Shown here piece after piece: positions 17,566 through 23,405 of a stretch of DNA of 23,405 nucleotides (positions are counted from its first letter, which is position 1; every line of letters starts with the position of its first letter). The stretch is from NCBI GenBank assembly GCA_044375975.1, contig JBILLQ010000054.1, positions 1 through 23,405 on the forward strand, read 5' to 3'. The translations under genes were made by a program, and so were the position numbers. Source of the DNA: UBA5018 sp044375975. GTDB taxonomy: Bacteria > Cyanobacteriota > Cyanobacteriia > PCC-6307 > Cyanobiaceae. The notes below the pieces were generated by a model, which saw only the letters and a list, made by a program, of their open reading frames with translations, searched no databases and was not told the DNA's origin.

Positions 17566-17595
17566 TTGATGACCCCATCAATTCATTCCTGAATT
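17566..17595 (+). promoter_or_regulatory. Two back-to-back hairpins ahead of the MACPF cluster
   Basis: TTGATG-ACCC-CATCAA (17566-17581) is directly followed by AATTCA-TTCC-TGAATT (17580-17595). Both have perfect 6-bp stems and 4-base loops. The second ends 18 bp before the start codon of the first cluster gene. They could be an operator or a leader structure. Confidence 0.35.
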
Positions 17596-17613
17596 ATCAA
17601 CTCAAACTTCATC

Positions 17614-18171
17614 ATGACATCCACAGCTGTCCCTGACTCTCTCGACGAAAAACTCCTAACAATTGCCCGAGCCGAAAGGTTGGTTCGGGCTGAGGTATTG
17701 GTCAAGAACTACACCATTGGCTCTGCCGCTCTTGCCTTGGTGCCATTGCCTATTGTCGATCAGGTGGCACTGGTGGCGTTGGAGATCAAGATGATCCACG
17801 ATCTTGCCGGTCACTACGACGTGCCCTTCAAGGCCAGTATTGTAACTGCCATTTTGTCATCCTTGCTCTCCGGCCTCACAGGAGGTCTCCTGGCCAGAGG
17901 TCTCTCGAGCGTGGCCAAGGCTGTGCCTGTCCTCGGCACCCTGGGTGGTGGGGGTGGCATCGCGGTGTCCTCAGCCTCAGTCACCTTCGCGCTAGGTAGC
18001 GTGTTCATTCAGCACTTTGAGGCCAATGGCACCCTGCTGAATGTGGATGTTGAGTGGTTGAAAACCATGATGAACAAGGCACTCAAGAAAGAAGCCCCAA
18101 CGGAGTCTGAGGAACCCTCGAAGGAAGACTTGACCACAACTGAGGCTGCCACTGAGCCTGCCGCTGCCTGA
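17614..18171 (+). CDS. DUF697 (YcjF-like) membrane protein, first of three
   Basis: A 185-residue protein. After an amphipathic start (1-30) it has the DUF697-type hydrophobic block IGSAALALVPLPIVDQVALV (about 35-57), the helix LEIKMIHDLAGHYDVPF, a Gly-rich membrane part (about 76-130), and the signature FIQHFEANGTLLN (131-143). The tail (155-185) is Glu/Thr/Ala-rich and probably disordered. DUF697 proteins are small integral membrane proteins often fused to or paired with Era/YcjX-like GTPases; no GTPase motif is seen nearby. It shares the VFxxHFE signature with the proteins at 18948 and 21424. It starts at ATG 17614 with no clear Shine-Dalgarno. Its function in this cluster is unknown. Confidence 0.75.
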   Translation: MTSTAVPDSLDEKLLTIARAERLVRAEVLVKNYTIGSAALALVPLPIVDQVALVALEIKMIHDLAGHYDVPFKASIVTAILSSLLSGLTGGLLARGLSSVAKAVPVLGTLGGGGGIAVSSASVTFALGSVFIQHFEANGTLLNVDVEWLKTMMNKALKKEAPTESEEPSKEDLTTTEAATEPAAA

Positions 18172-18177
18172 TTCTGT

Positions 18178-18339
18178 ATGCATGAATCGCTCTTAGAGGC
18201 TTCTCAGCAGATCCCTCGCCATAAGGCGCAGCTGCACACAGTGATGTTGATTCCAATCCTCATCACGCTTGCAGTTGCTATCATTTTCACCCCCTGCCTG
18301 GCTAACTGTAGTGGCATCCAGCTCAATAGATCGCTTTAG
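18178..18339 (+). CDS. Possible 53-residue membrane microprotein
   Basis: ATG 6 bp after the stop of the first DUF697 gene opens a 53-residue frame: a polar N-terminus (MHESLLEASQQIPRHKAQLH), one hydrophobic helix VMLIPILITLAVAIIFTPCLA, and a short tail ending LNRSL. Its 3' half overlaps the next gene in another frame. Tight spacing and a clean single helix make it plausible, but there is no family match or ribosome binding site to prove it. Confidence 0.3.
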   Translation: MHESLLEASQQIPRHKAQLHTVMLIPILITLAVAIIFTPCLANCSGIQLNRSL

Positions 18340-18967
18340 CGAATGGCTCCAAGAGCAAAAAGAGTCGATACCTATCAAGCTTTACTTTGCTTGGATGATA
18401 GCCAAGCGTCGCTTTAATTTGATTTTCGCAAGCAACAAGTTAATGGCCTTGCAATTTCGCGTGTGGATTGAGCACAACTTACCCGCCGATTCTCCCTTGC
18501 GCAAATGGATAATGGAACTTCCAGATCAGGCGCTCCAGGAACTCACGAAAAGTGCCGCGAACTATTGCGCCAACTTAAACATACAGCTTACTTGGCTTTT
18601 GGGCAAGGAGCTGGAAGTAGCTCCAGCAATAAAAGAATCAATTAAGTTGATTTTGTTGGAATTTCTAGAAGGCTGCTTTAAAGCTGTCCATCACAAGGAG
18701 GAGATCAATATATTTTCTGTTTATTGCCTGTTAACCGCTCCCGACAAGTACGGACAAAGAATTGATTTGCGTCGCTCGGTGTTTAAGCAAGTTTCGGCTC
18801 TCGGCCTCTGCGAGCCCATTCCTGCCTATGATTTAATCATGAGTTCTGAGCTTGAAAGACAGTCTATTGCCGCAACTGCCCTCCGAGAAGCAGCATCCAA
18901 AGACTGGGATGCATTCTCCAAGGCCCTTTCCAAGGTCTTAGCCACCAATGAACAACCTTCAACCTGA
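18269..18967 (+). CDS. Unrecognised helical protein in the MACPF cluster
   Basis: Up to 232 residues, apparently all-alpha and mostly soluble, with many Leu/Ile/Ala and charged residues (for example FAWMIAKRRFNLIFASNKLM, LELAPAIKE-type amphipathic stretches, and a C-terminal ALREAASKDWDAFSKALSKV). No family is recognised, and no Walker A, catalytic triad or signal peptide is seen. The longest frame begins with TTG at 18269; GTG at 18311 gives 218 residues starting VASSSIDRFSEW and may be the true start. The 3' end overlaps the start of the second DUF697 gene by 20 bp in a different frame, consistent with translational coupling. Base composition is more A/T-rich than in the core genes to the left. 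Confidence 0.6.
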   Translation: MQLLSFSPPAWLTVVASSSIDRFSEWLQEQKESIPIKLYFAWMIAKRRFNLIFASNKLMALQFRVWIEHNLPADSPLRKWIMELPDQALQELTKSAANYCANLNIQLTWLLGKELEVAPAIKESIKLILLEFLEGCFKAVHHKEEINIFSVYCLLTAPDKYGQRIDLRRSVFKQVSALGLCEPIPAYDLIMSSELERQSIAATALREAASKDWDAFSKALSKVLATNEQPST

Positions 18968-19799
18968 CACTGCCCCGCGTGCCTATGCGGGCGATCCAAC
19001 TCTTCCCTATCAGCAGATCGCCGACCCAGCTGAGCGGTTGGAAGCGGCCTATCGTGCACATCGCCTAGCTGAAGCAAAACATATCTCACGCCGCTATACG
19101 TTGATGGCTGCAGGGGTTGCTCTGGTACCAATTCCGCTCCTGAATATCGCAGCTGTTTTAGCAATCCAGGTTAAATTGGTGCATGAGCTTTCCAATTTAT
19201 ATAACGCACCATTTGATTCTGAGATAGCCAAGCCATTGCTCAAATCATTGCTGTCCTGCGGTGCAGTCTCTGGGGGTAGTCTTGCGCTGATCGGTCTTGG
19301 TATGACGGTTCCTGGCTTGCGAACCCTAATCGGAGGTGGGTTTTCTGGAGGACTCGCAGCCACAACATTGGCAACAAGTGAGGTATTTATCCGCCATTTT
19401 GAGGCTGGCGGCAAATTGGCTGATTTTAAGCCCAGTACTTCAACCATACCAACTCCAATCCTCCCACCAGCCTCCTCTGCCAGCACATTTCAATCCCCAG
19501 AATTATTATCGGCACCCTTAGAAAAATGCGATGCCGAATCGAATCAGACTACCACTTTGCAAGATGTCCAGGCTGGAACAAGTCAGCAAGCGCCTGAAGC
19601 TAGCGATGTGGAGCGAGTTTATGGGATTGGCGTTAGTTACTCCCGTCGCCTAGCAGCAGTTGGCGTGGTTAATTGCGCTTGCTTAGCATTGATGAATCCC
19701 GAAGAATTAAAGTCTATTCTCGGCTCTAGGGTTTCACTTGCAACTGCCCGTGATTTTATCGCCCAAGCGAAATCTCTCGCAAACATCAATTCATCTTGA
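18948..19799 (+). CDS. DUF697 membrane protein with C-terminal helix-hairpin-helix domain
   Basis: A 283-residue protein. Residues about 45-160 form a DUF697-type domain: YTLMAAGVALVPIPLLNIAA, IQVKLVHELSNLYNAPF, a Gly-rich hydrophobic region, and the signature VFIRHFEAGGKLADF (146-160). A Ser/Thr/Pro-rich linker (161-217) leads to a C-terminal domain (220-277) with VYGIGVSYSRRLAAVGV, LALMNPEELKSILG and TARDFIAQAKSLA, the pattern of a helix-hairpin-helix/DUF4332-like fold that in other proteins binds DNA or acts as a protein contact. Such a fusion suggests a cytoplasmic adaptor on a membrane anchor. The start overlaps the previous gene by 20 bp. Domain calls are from pattern, not alignment. 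Confidence 0.72.
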   Translation: MNNLQPDTAPRAYAGDPTLPYQQIADPAERLEAAYRAHRLAEAKHISRRYTLMAAGVALVPIPLLNIAAVLAIQVKLVHELSNLYNAPFDSEIAKPLLKSLLSCGAVSGGSLALIGLGMTVPGLRTLIGGGFSGGLAATTLATSEVFIRHFEAGGKLADFKPSTSTIPTPILPPASSASTFQSPELLSAPLEKCDAESNQTTTLQDVQAGTSQQAPEASDVERVYGIGVSYSRRLAAVGVVNCACLALMNPEELKSILGSRVSLATARDFIAQAKSLANINSS

Positions 19800-19879
19800 C
19801 TGTCCAGGCTAACTGCAGATGCCACCGCAGTCTGCCCAAGCATTAAGCCCAACGCTGTAACCAACCAAATCACTTCAAG

Positions 19880-21412
19880 ATGGCTGAATTTCCACTGGAT
19901 CTTCCTCTTATTCCAGGTCTTGACATGGTGGGACGTGGCGTATATTTGAAACCTCAACAGCCATTTGAGCTGCGTGGCCTGCTGTTTCATAGGGAAAGTT
20001 GGCAGGCCTATCCCTCTAAGGAAACCGGCGAGGTTTATCGCATCCCAGATGGCTATGAAGTCAATGACAGTCCGCCAATGCCTGCCTCTCAGGCGTTGAA
20101 TCAGATGCGAATTGAAGAGTCGTGGGAGCGCTTTGAAAAATCCACAAGTCTGGATCTCACGGCAGCTGCTGGCAATGGTCCAGTTAGCGTCGATGTGAAC
20201 GCAAGTCAGAACTCACAGTTGCGCTCAGAGGAAGATTCCTACTACGCATTACGCAACTCGTTTATCCCACTCTGGTCTGTTTATATTCCGGACGATCAAG
20301 GCTTTATTGATAGTGATTTCCAACTTGATATTCCTACACCTTACGATCCCGCTTCACGCCGTGCCTATGCTCGCTTTTTCGAGCGCTATGGTACTCACTA
20401 CATCAAGCGGGTCTGGGTTGGCGGTAAAGCGATGCTGGCGTTTACAGTCGCCAAGTCATCATCGATGAGCAAGGATGACATCAAAGCCGGCATTAAAGCT
20501 AGCTTTGCTGGTGCTGGCTCTGGCAGTGCAAATATGTCTTCTGAGAGTGCCAAAGAAAAGCTGTCGAGCAATTCAGAATGCACGGTCTTTGGCAAAGGTG
20601 GTGATGAACTTATGCTTGCTAGTTTAAGCTCCCTTGATGAAGGTCGCTACAATCAATGGCTAGCCACCATTAAGGATAATCCCCAGGTAATCGAGTTTGA
20701 CGCTGTCGGTATCTGGACACTTGTTGACGATGAAGCGAAGGCAGAAGCCCTCCGCCGTGCTTATATTGAAGAAACAGTCTTTGCGCCCATCCGAGTAGTC
20801 TTTAATCTCGATAATCGGGTTCATGTTTTCCGAGGCAAGCATTGCTTTTACTACCGTCCAGACACCGGAGAAACGAGTGCAGAACGTCCAATTTCAGAAA
20901 AGTGGCCCATGCTTGCTGAGGTTGGCTTCTCCCATGTGGATGCAGCCTTTTTAGGCAAATATCTCGTTTCACAACAGGGTGAAAATTTGGATCGCAAGCT
21001 CTACTTTTTTAACCGTGATCAATATATTCGTGTTGATGTTGATGCCATGAAAGTGGATGATGGTTATCCTAAGACGATAGCCGAAGGCTGGCCTGGTGTT
21101 CCATTCGAGCGAATTGATGCTGCCATGAATGTCTCGCCAAACGGGATCTACTTTTTCCTTGGCAATCAGTATGTTCGCTTTAACATGCTAAATAATCAAG
21201 CCGATGCTGGCTACCCAGAGCTAACGGGTAAGCGCTGGATCGGTCTTAACTTTGACCGAATTGACGCTGCCGTGTATTGGGGGAATTCAAAAGTCTTCTT
21301 CTTCCGTGGTAATCAGCACATTCGCTACGACATGGTGAACTATCGGTCAGACCCCGGCTTTCCCAAGTACATCTTCGGCAATTATGTCGAAGACTGGAAG
21401 TTCTTTGATTGA
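19880..21412 (+). CDS. MACPF (perforin-like) protein fused to four hemopexin repeats
   Basis: A 510-residue protein. Residues about 15-300 are a MACPF domain: it has the hallmark FFERYGTHYIKRVWVGGKA (YGTHY at 170-174), Gly/Ser-rich stretches typical of the membrane-inserting helical clusters (GIKASFAGAGSGSANMSSES, 204-223), and a Trp-containing end (IEFDAVGIWTLVDD). Residues about 304-510 hold four hemopexin-like blades with repeating (H/R)xDAA, (V/I)YFFxxxQYxR and GYP elements (about 304-350, 351-407, 408-457, 458-507). MACPF proteins assemble into rings that insert in membranes; hemopexin propellers usually bind targets or metals. There is no signal peptide or transmembrane anchor. The stop is 11 bp before the next DUF697 gene. 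Domain identity is strong; target and direction of action are unknown. Confidence 0.88.
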   Translation: MAEFPLDLPLIPGLDMVGRGVYLKPQQPFELRGLLFHRESWQAYPSKETGEVYRIPDGYEVNDSPPMPASQALNQMRIEESWERFEKSTSLDLTAAAGNGPVSVDVNASQNSQLRSEEDSYYALRNSFIPLWSVYIPDDQGFIDSDFQLDIPTPYDPASRRAYARFFERYGTHYIKRVWVGGKAMLAFTVAKSSSMSKDDIKAGIKASFAGAGSGSANMSSESAKEKLSSNSECTVFGKGGDELMLASLSSLDEGRYNQWLATIKDNPQVIEFDAVGIWTLVDDEAKAEALRRAYIEETVFAPIRVVFNLDNRVHVFRGKHCFYYRPDTGETSAERPISEKWPMLAEVGFSHVDAAFLGKYLVSQQGENLDRKLYFFNRDQYIRVDVDAMKVDDGYPKTIAEGWPGVPFERIDAAMNVSPNGIYFFLGNQYVRFNMLNNQADAGYPELTGKRWIGLNFDRIDAAVYWGNSKVFFFRGNQHIRYDMVNYRSDPGFPKYIFGNYVEDWKFFD

Positions 21413-21417
21413 GGAGG
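21411..21417 (+). promoter_or_regulatory. Strong Shine-Dalgarno that sets the third DUF697 start
   Basis: GAGGAGG ends 6 bases before the ATG at 21424 and overlaps the MACPF stop codon region. It is the clearest ribosome binding site in the cluster and argues against the alternative upstream start at 21409. Confidence 0.8.
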
Positions 21418-21423
21418 CTAATC

Positions 21424-21888
21424 ATGACAAACTCCAAGGCTTACTGCCAGGCAACTGAATCAATTCAACGTCATGTTTTGGCGGGCGCTGCAGCAGGCAT
21501 CCTGCCCTTCCCGTGGATAGGCCTTGCCAGCCTCACGGCGGTTCAATTAAATCTCATGCGCCATCTGGCTTCCATCTATGAGGTTGACTTTTCTCAGGAA
21601 GTTGGCAGAGCAGTCATTGCCGCTTTGGTGGGCAGTGACCTATCCCTGGGCGTGTCCTTCGGCCTCGCTAAACTCATCCCAGGACCTACTCTAGCCATTG
21701 GCGTGGTGAGTGGTGGTCTACTCGGAGCGGCTTCCACCTATGCTCTCGGCAGGGTGTTTGTTCAACACTTTGAGTCAGGCAACACATTTCTAACATTCGA
21801 CCCAGAAAAGGTGCGTCAGCACTACCAGCAGATCTACAGCCAGGCCTCGGTGGAAGGGACCGGCAGTTTTGCCGGGATCCGGCCATGA
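21424..21888 (+). CDS. DUF697 (YcjF-like) membrane protein, third of three
   Basis: A 154-residue protein and the most typical DUF697 member of the set: HVLAGAAAGILPFPWIGLAS, LTAVQLNLMRHLASIYEVDF, a Gly-rich membrane region (about 62-108) and ALGRVFVQHFESGNTFLTFD (107-126), then a short helical tail. It carries the same VF(V/I)(Q/R)HFE signature as the genes at 17614 and 18948 but is clearly diverged from both. It follows the MACPF gene by 11 bp and has a strong GAGGAGG ribosome binding site, so it is probably produced together with the pore-former, at a high rate. A role as membrane anchor, chaperone or immunity protein for the MACPF protein is a hypothesis only. Confidence 0.8.
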   Translation: MTNSKAYCQATESIQRHVLAGAAAGILPFPWIGLASLTAVQLNLMRHLASIYEVDFSQEVGRAVIAALVGSDLSLGVSFGLAKLIPGPTLAIGVVSGGLLGAASTYALGRVFVQHFESGNTFLTFDPEKVRQHYQQIYSQASVEGTGSFAGIRP

Positions 21889-21944
21889 ATGCTCGGGCTT
21901 TCGGGCTTTCAAGCATGATGAGATGAACTCCGCCTTGTGCAGCC

Positions 21945-22466
21945 ATGCCGCGCAATCCAGAAGCAATTACCGTCCCGCGTCCTGGGCTGGAGATCGTCCC
22001 TTTCGCCGCCCTCACCAGGATACCGTTTCCAGCCTGCGCGGCGGCCTTCCCTCGACTGCGGCTGCTTGGGGAAGCCACGCTCGGCCCCCTGGTCATTTGT
22101 GCCGCGTATCAAACGCTTTTGACAGCGTTACGCACCGAAGCGAGTGTGCGACGGGGTGAACTAAAGCGGCACCGTCAGGTTAAGCTTATGCTCCGCAGTA
22201 TTTTGCCAGAGACTCGTGATGGTGAAGCATCGACTTTCAGCATCGGCTTAACTTTGAGTTTGTTGCGCCTGCTCGTTCCCTCTCTAACTCTGCCTTTTGC
22301 CCTGTGGGGATTCCTGGGAATAGGTCATGTGTCCGCAAAGCTCATCAACTCCTTTTGGGATGGAATGAATGACAGAGAGAAGGAAGAATTGAAGCGCAGG
22401 GTTTTCGCAGCCGGCGCAAATCTACGCTATCGGCTCGAGGGATGGGACGTTACTCTGGAAGCGTAG
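21945..22466 (+). CDS. Unrecognised hydrophobic protein, last gene of the MACPF cluster
   Basis: A 173-residue protein with no family that I recognise. It has a Pro-rich start (1-30), a hydrophobic segment around LLGEATLGPLVICAAYQTLL (41-60), a basic stretch RRGELKRHRQVKLMLR, a longer hydrophobic region (about 96-128: FSIGLTLSLLRLLVPSLTLP, then FALWGFLGIGHV) and a charged helical C-terminus (DREKEELKRRVFAAGANLRY). It may be a two-span membrane protein with the C-terminus in the cytoplasm. It starts at ATG 21945, 56 bp after the third DUF697 gene, and an 8-bp tandem repeat (TCGGGCTT twice, 21893-21908) lies in the gap. No VFxxHFE signature is present. The next sequence downstream is transposase relic. 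Confidence 0.6.
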   Translation: MPRNPEAITVPRPGLEIVPFAALTRIPFPACAAAFPRLRLLGEATLGPLVICAAYQTLLTALRTEASVRRGELKRHRQVKLMLRSILPETRDGEASTFSIGLTLSLLRLLVPSLTLPFALWGFLGIGHVSAKLINSFWDGMNDREKEELKRRVFAAGANLRYRLEGWDVTLEA

Positions 22467-22468
22467 CG

Positions 22469-22894
22469 TCAAGCTTGCTTTAGGGATTTTAGAGCATCCG
22501 TCTCTTTAGATGTTCTGCGCAAGACCAGGGTGATCAAGCCGCCTATGGGGTGGTGATCTTCAAATTGGCAATTGTTAATGTATGGGGCTATGCGATGAGG
22601 ATGGCCAACAGGTAAGCCAAGCTCCGACAGCAGCCGATTGGCTCGCTCCAATAGCGCAATCACCACCAAGCAGCAGCCGTTCCAGAGCATCGTGATGTCA
22701 AGTGCCAGATGCGGAGATGGCCTGGCTTTTGCCTGCTGGATCGCCCACAGCACCAGAGGGCCATAGAGCGCCTCACAGAAGGTCTGGCTAACGCTCTGCA
22801 GTTAAATGGCGATCGCCTGCTCTGGCAGCTCATCCGCCTTGTCCACCAGAGCAAGCTTGCCGTGCTTAAAACGACTAAGCCTCTCTTCTTCTAG
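22469..22894 (-). pseudogene. Decayed IS4-like DDE transposase
   Basis: On the minus strand a frame from about 22894 to the stop at 22469 reads SVSQTFCEALYGPLVLWAIQ, then LALDITMLWNGCCLVVIALL and LERANRLLSELG. The LxLDxTxLWxxxCxxV pattern is the first catalytic Asp region of IS4-type (DDE_Tnp_1) transposases, and LLERAxRLL is the usual downstream helix. The roughly 30 residues expected between them are missing, and a stop codon interrupts the upstream part (near 22815), so the gene is dead. The exact IS family is uncertain. Confidence 0.6.
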
Positions 22895-23221
22895 GGCAGT
22901 AATTAGATGAACATCCTGGATCAAGCAGACGGTTAATTCGTGGTAGGCACTTCTTATTCCCAAGATTTAGGTTTGATTTGCCAAGGGATTTAGGTAAATG
23001 ATGGATTGGAAAAGATTGCGCTGCTATCTGCCTTCAGTCACTTTGAGCGCCTGAGAGCGGATGGCAGGGCAATGAGTCAGCCACTCTGATTGCGTTCTTA
23101 TAAAAGATCACCCAGATCTACTTCTTATGTATTGATTGGCCCTTACTTACTGCTCTTTTAATGACCATTATCGCCCCATGACCAAGGGGAGCCAGCGTGC
23201 CCTTAAGCACTTTGTAACAAA

Positions 23222-23249
23222 TTGAGAATCTACTAGCTTCTGGTATGAT
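23222..23249 (+). promoter_or_regulatory. Sigma-70-type promoter candidate
   Basis: TTGAGA (23222-23227), a 16-bp spacer and TATGAT (23244-23249) preceded by TG (extended -10). It fits the consensus well. No gene start follows before the window ends, so it may drive a small RNA or a gene beyond 23405. Confidence 0.4.
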
Positions 23250-23405
23250 CCAAGCTCCTGCGATCCTGCGTCGGCAGGGCTTTCCAGGCAATGCGCCTCA
23301 AATTGTCACGGCGATTTAATTTGTTGAAGAACAGCATGGAAAGTTGATCTTGCGTTGGCTAGGTAAAGCCATGAAAATACACCATTTTCTGTGCTTCTGC
23401 CAGCT

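Larger units (their letters stand above)
16548..17613. other. Gene-free region between acsF and the MACPF cluster
   Basis: About 1.07 kb without an intact gene. The left half holds the IS66-like relic. In 17145-17560 short open frames exist on both strands, but none resembles a known protein. Two adjacent small hairpins lie at 17566-17595, just upstream of the first DUF697 gene. Confidence 0.6.
22467..23405. other. Gene-free right end with transposase relic and orphan promoter
   Basis: About 940 bases without an intact gene. The first half holds a decayed IS4-like transposase. From 22900 to the end there is A/T-rich DNA in which I see only a promoter-like element at 23222-23249 and no frame that resembles a protein. 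Confidence 0.6.

Noticed and set aside
19637..19990. Minus-strand frame with a signal-peptide-like stretch (VIWLVTALGLMLGQTAVASA)
   Set aside because: Overlaps the HhH domain end and the MACPF start in antisense; the hydrophobic run is probably chance in the intergenic DNA.

Overview
The window comes from a cyanobacterium, most likely a high-GC alpha-cyanobacterium of the Synechococcus/Cyanobium type. The evidence is acsF (aerobic Mg-protoporphyrin monomethyl ester cyclase for chlorophyll synthesis), a 35-residue Psb30/Ycf12 photosystem II subunit, Ycf20 (DUF565), DUF2996, GDT1/UPF0016 split into two half-size genes, and several HIP1 octamers (GCGATCGC, for example at 3737, 8026, 16841 and 22809). 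No tRNA, rRNA or CRISPR array was seen.

Region 1 (1-2924) is accessory. It holds a YadA-like trimeric autotransporter adhesin on the minus strand, a decayed IS3-family transposase relic, and a small secreted Cys-containing protein of unknown function. Region 2 (2843-16547) is conserved core, mostly compact and GC-rich. It holds an FtsH-type protease with no first membrane helix, rpmF (L32), ycf20 plus an HAD phosphatase, recJ with an Asn/Thr/Ser repeat tail, psb30, a YkgJ-type Cys-cluster protein, and the paired half-GDT1 transporters. Next comes a tight plus-strand run of an RNase II/R-fold protein that has lost its catalytic residues, ubiX and a two-helix membrane protein, followed by DUF2996 and acsF. 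Several of these proteins carry low-complexity expansions. A perfect 11-bp-stem palindrome lies just upstream of acsF.

Region 3 (16548-23405) looks like a genomic island. A decayed IS66-family transposase (about 16601-17140) and a decayed IS4-like transposase (about 22469-22894) flank a plus-strand cluster at 17614-22466, which reads as more A/T-rich than the core. In order the cluster holds a DUF697-type membrane protein, a possible 53-residue membrane microprotein, an unrecognised helical protein, a second DUF697 protein with a C-terminal helix-hairpin-helix domain, a MACPF (perforin-like) protein fused to a four-blade hemopexin propeller, a third DUF697 protein behind a strong Shine-Dalgarno, and an unrecognised hydrophobic protein.

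The MACPF-hemopexin/DUF697 cluster is the best candidate for an undescribed system. The sequence supports a pore-forming, membrane-acting protein co-encoded with three divergent copies of one membrane protein family and no GTPase partner. The proposed roles (antagonism toward other cells, response to grazers or phage, or membrane remodelling) are inference only.
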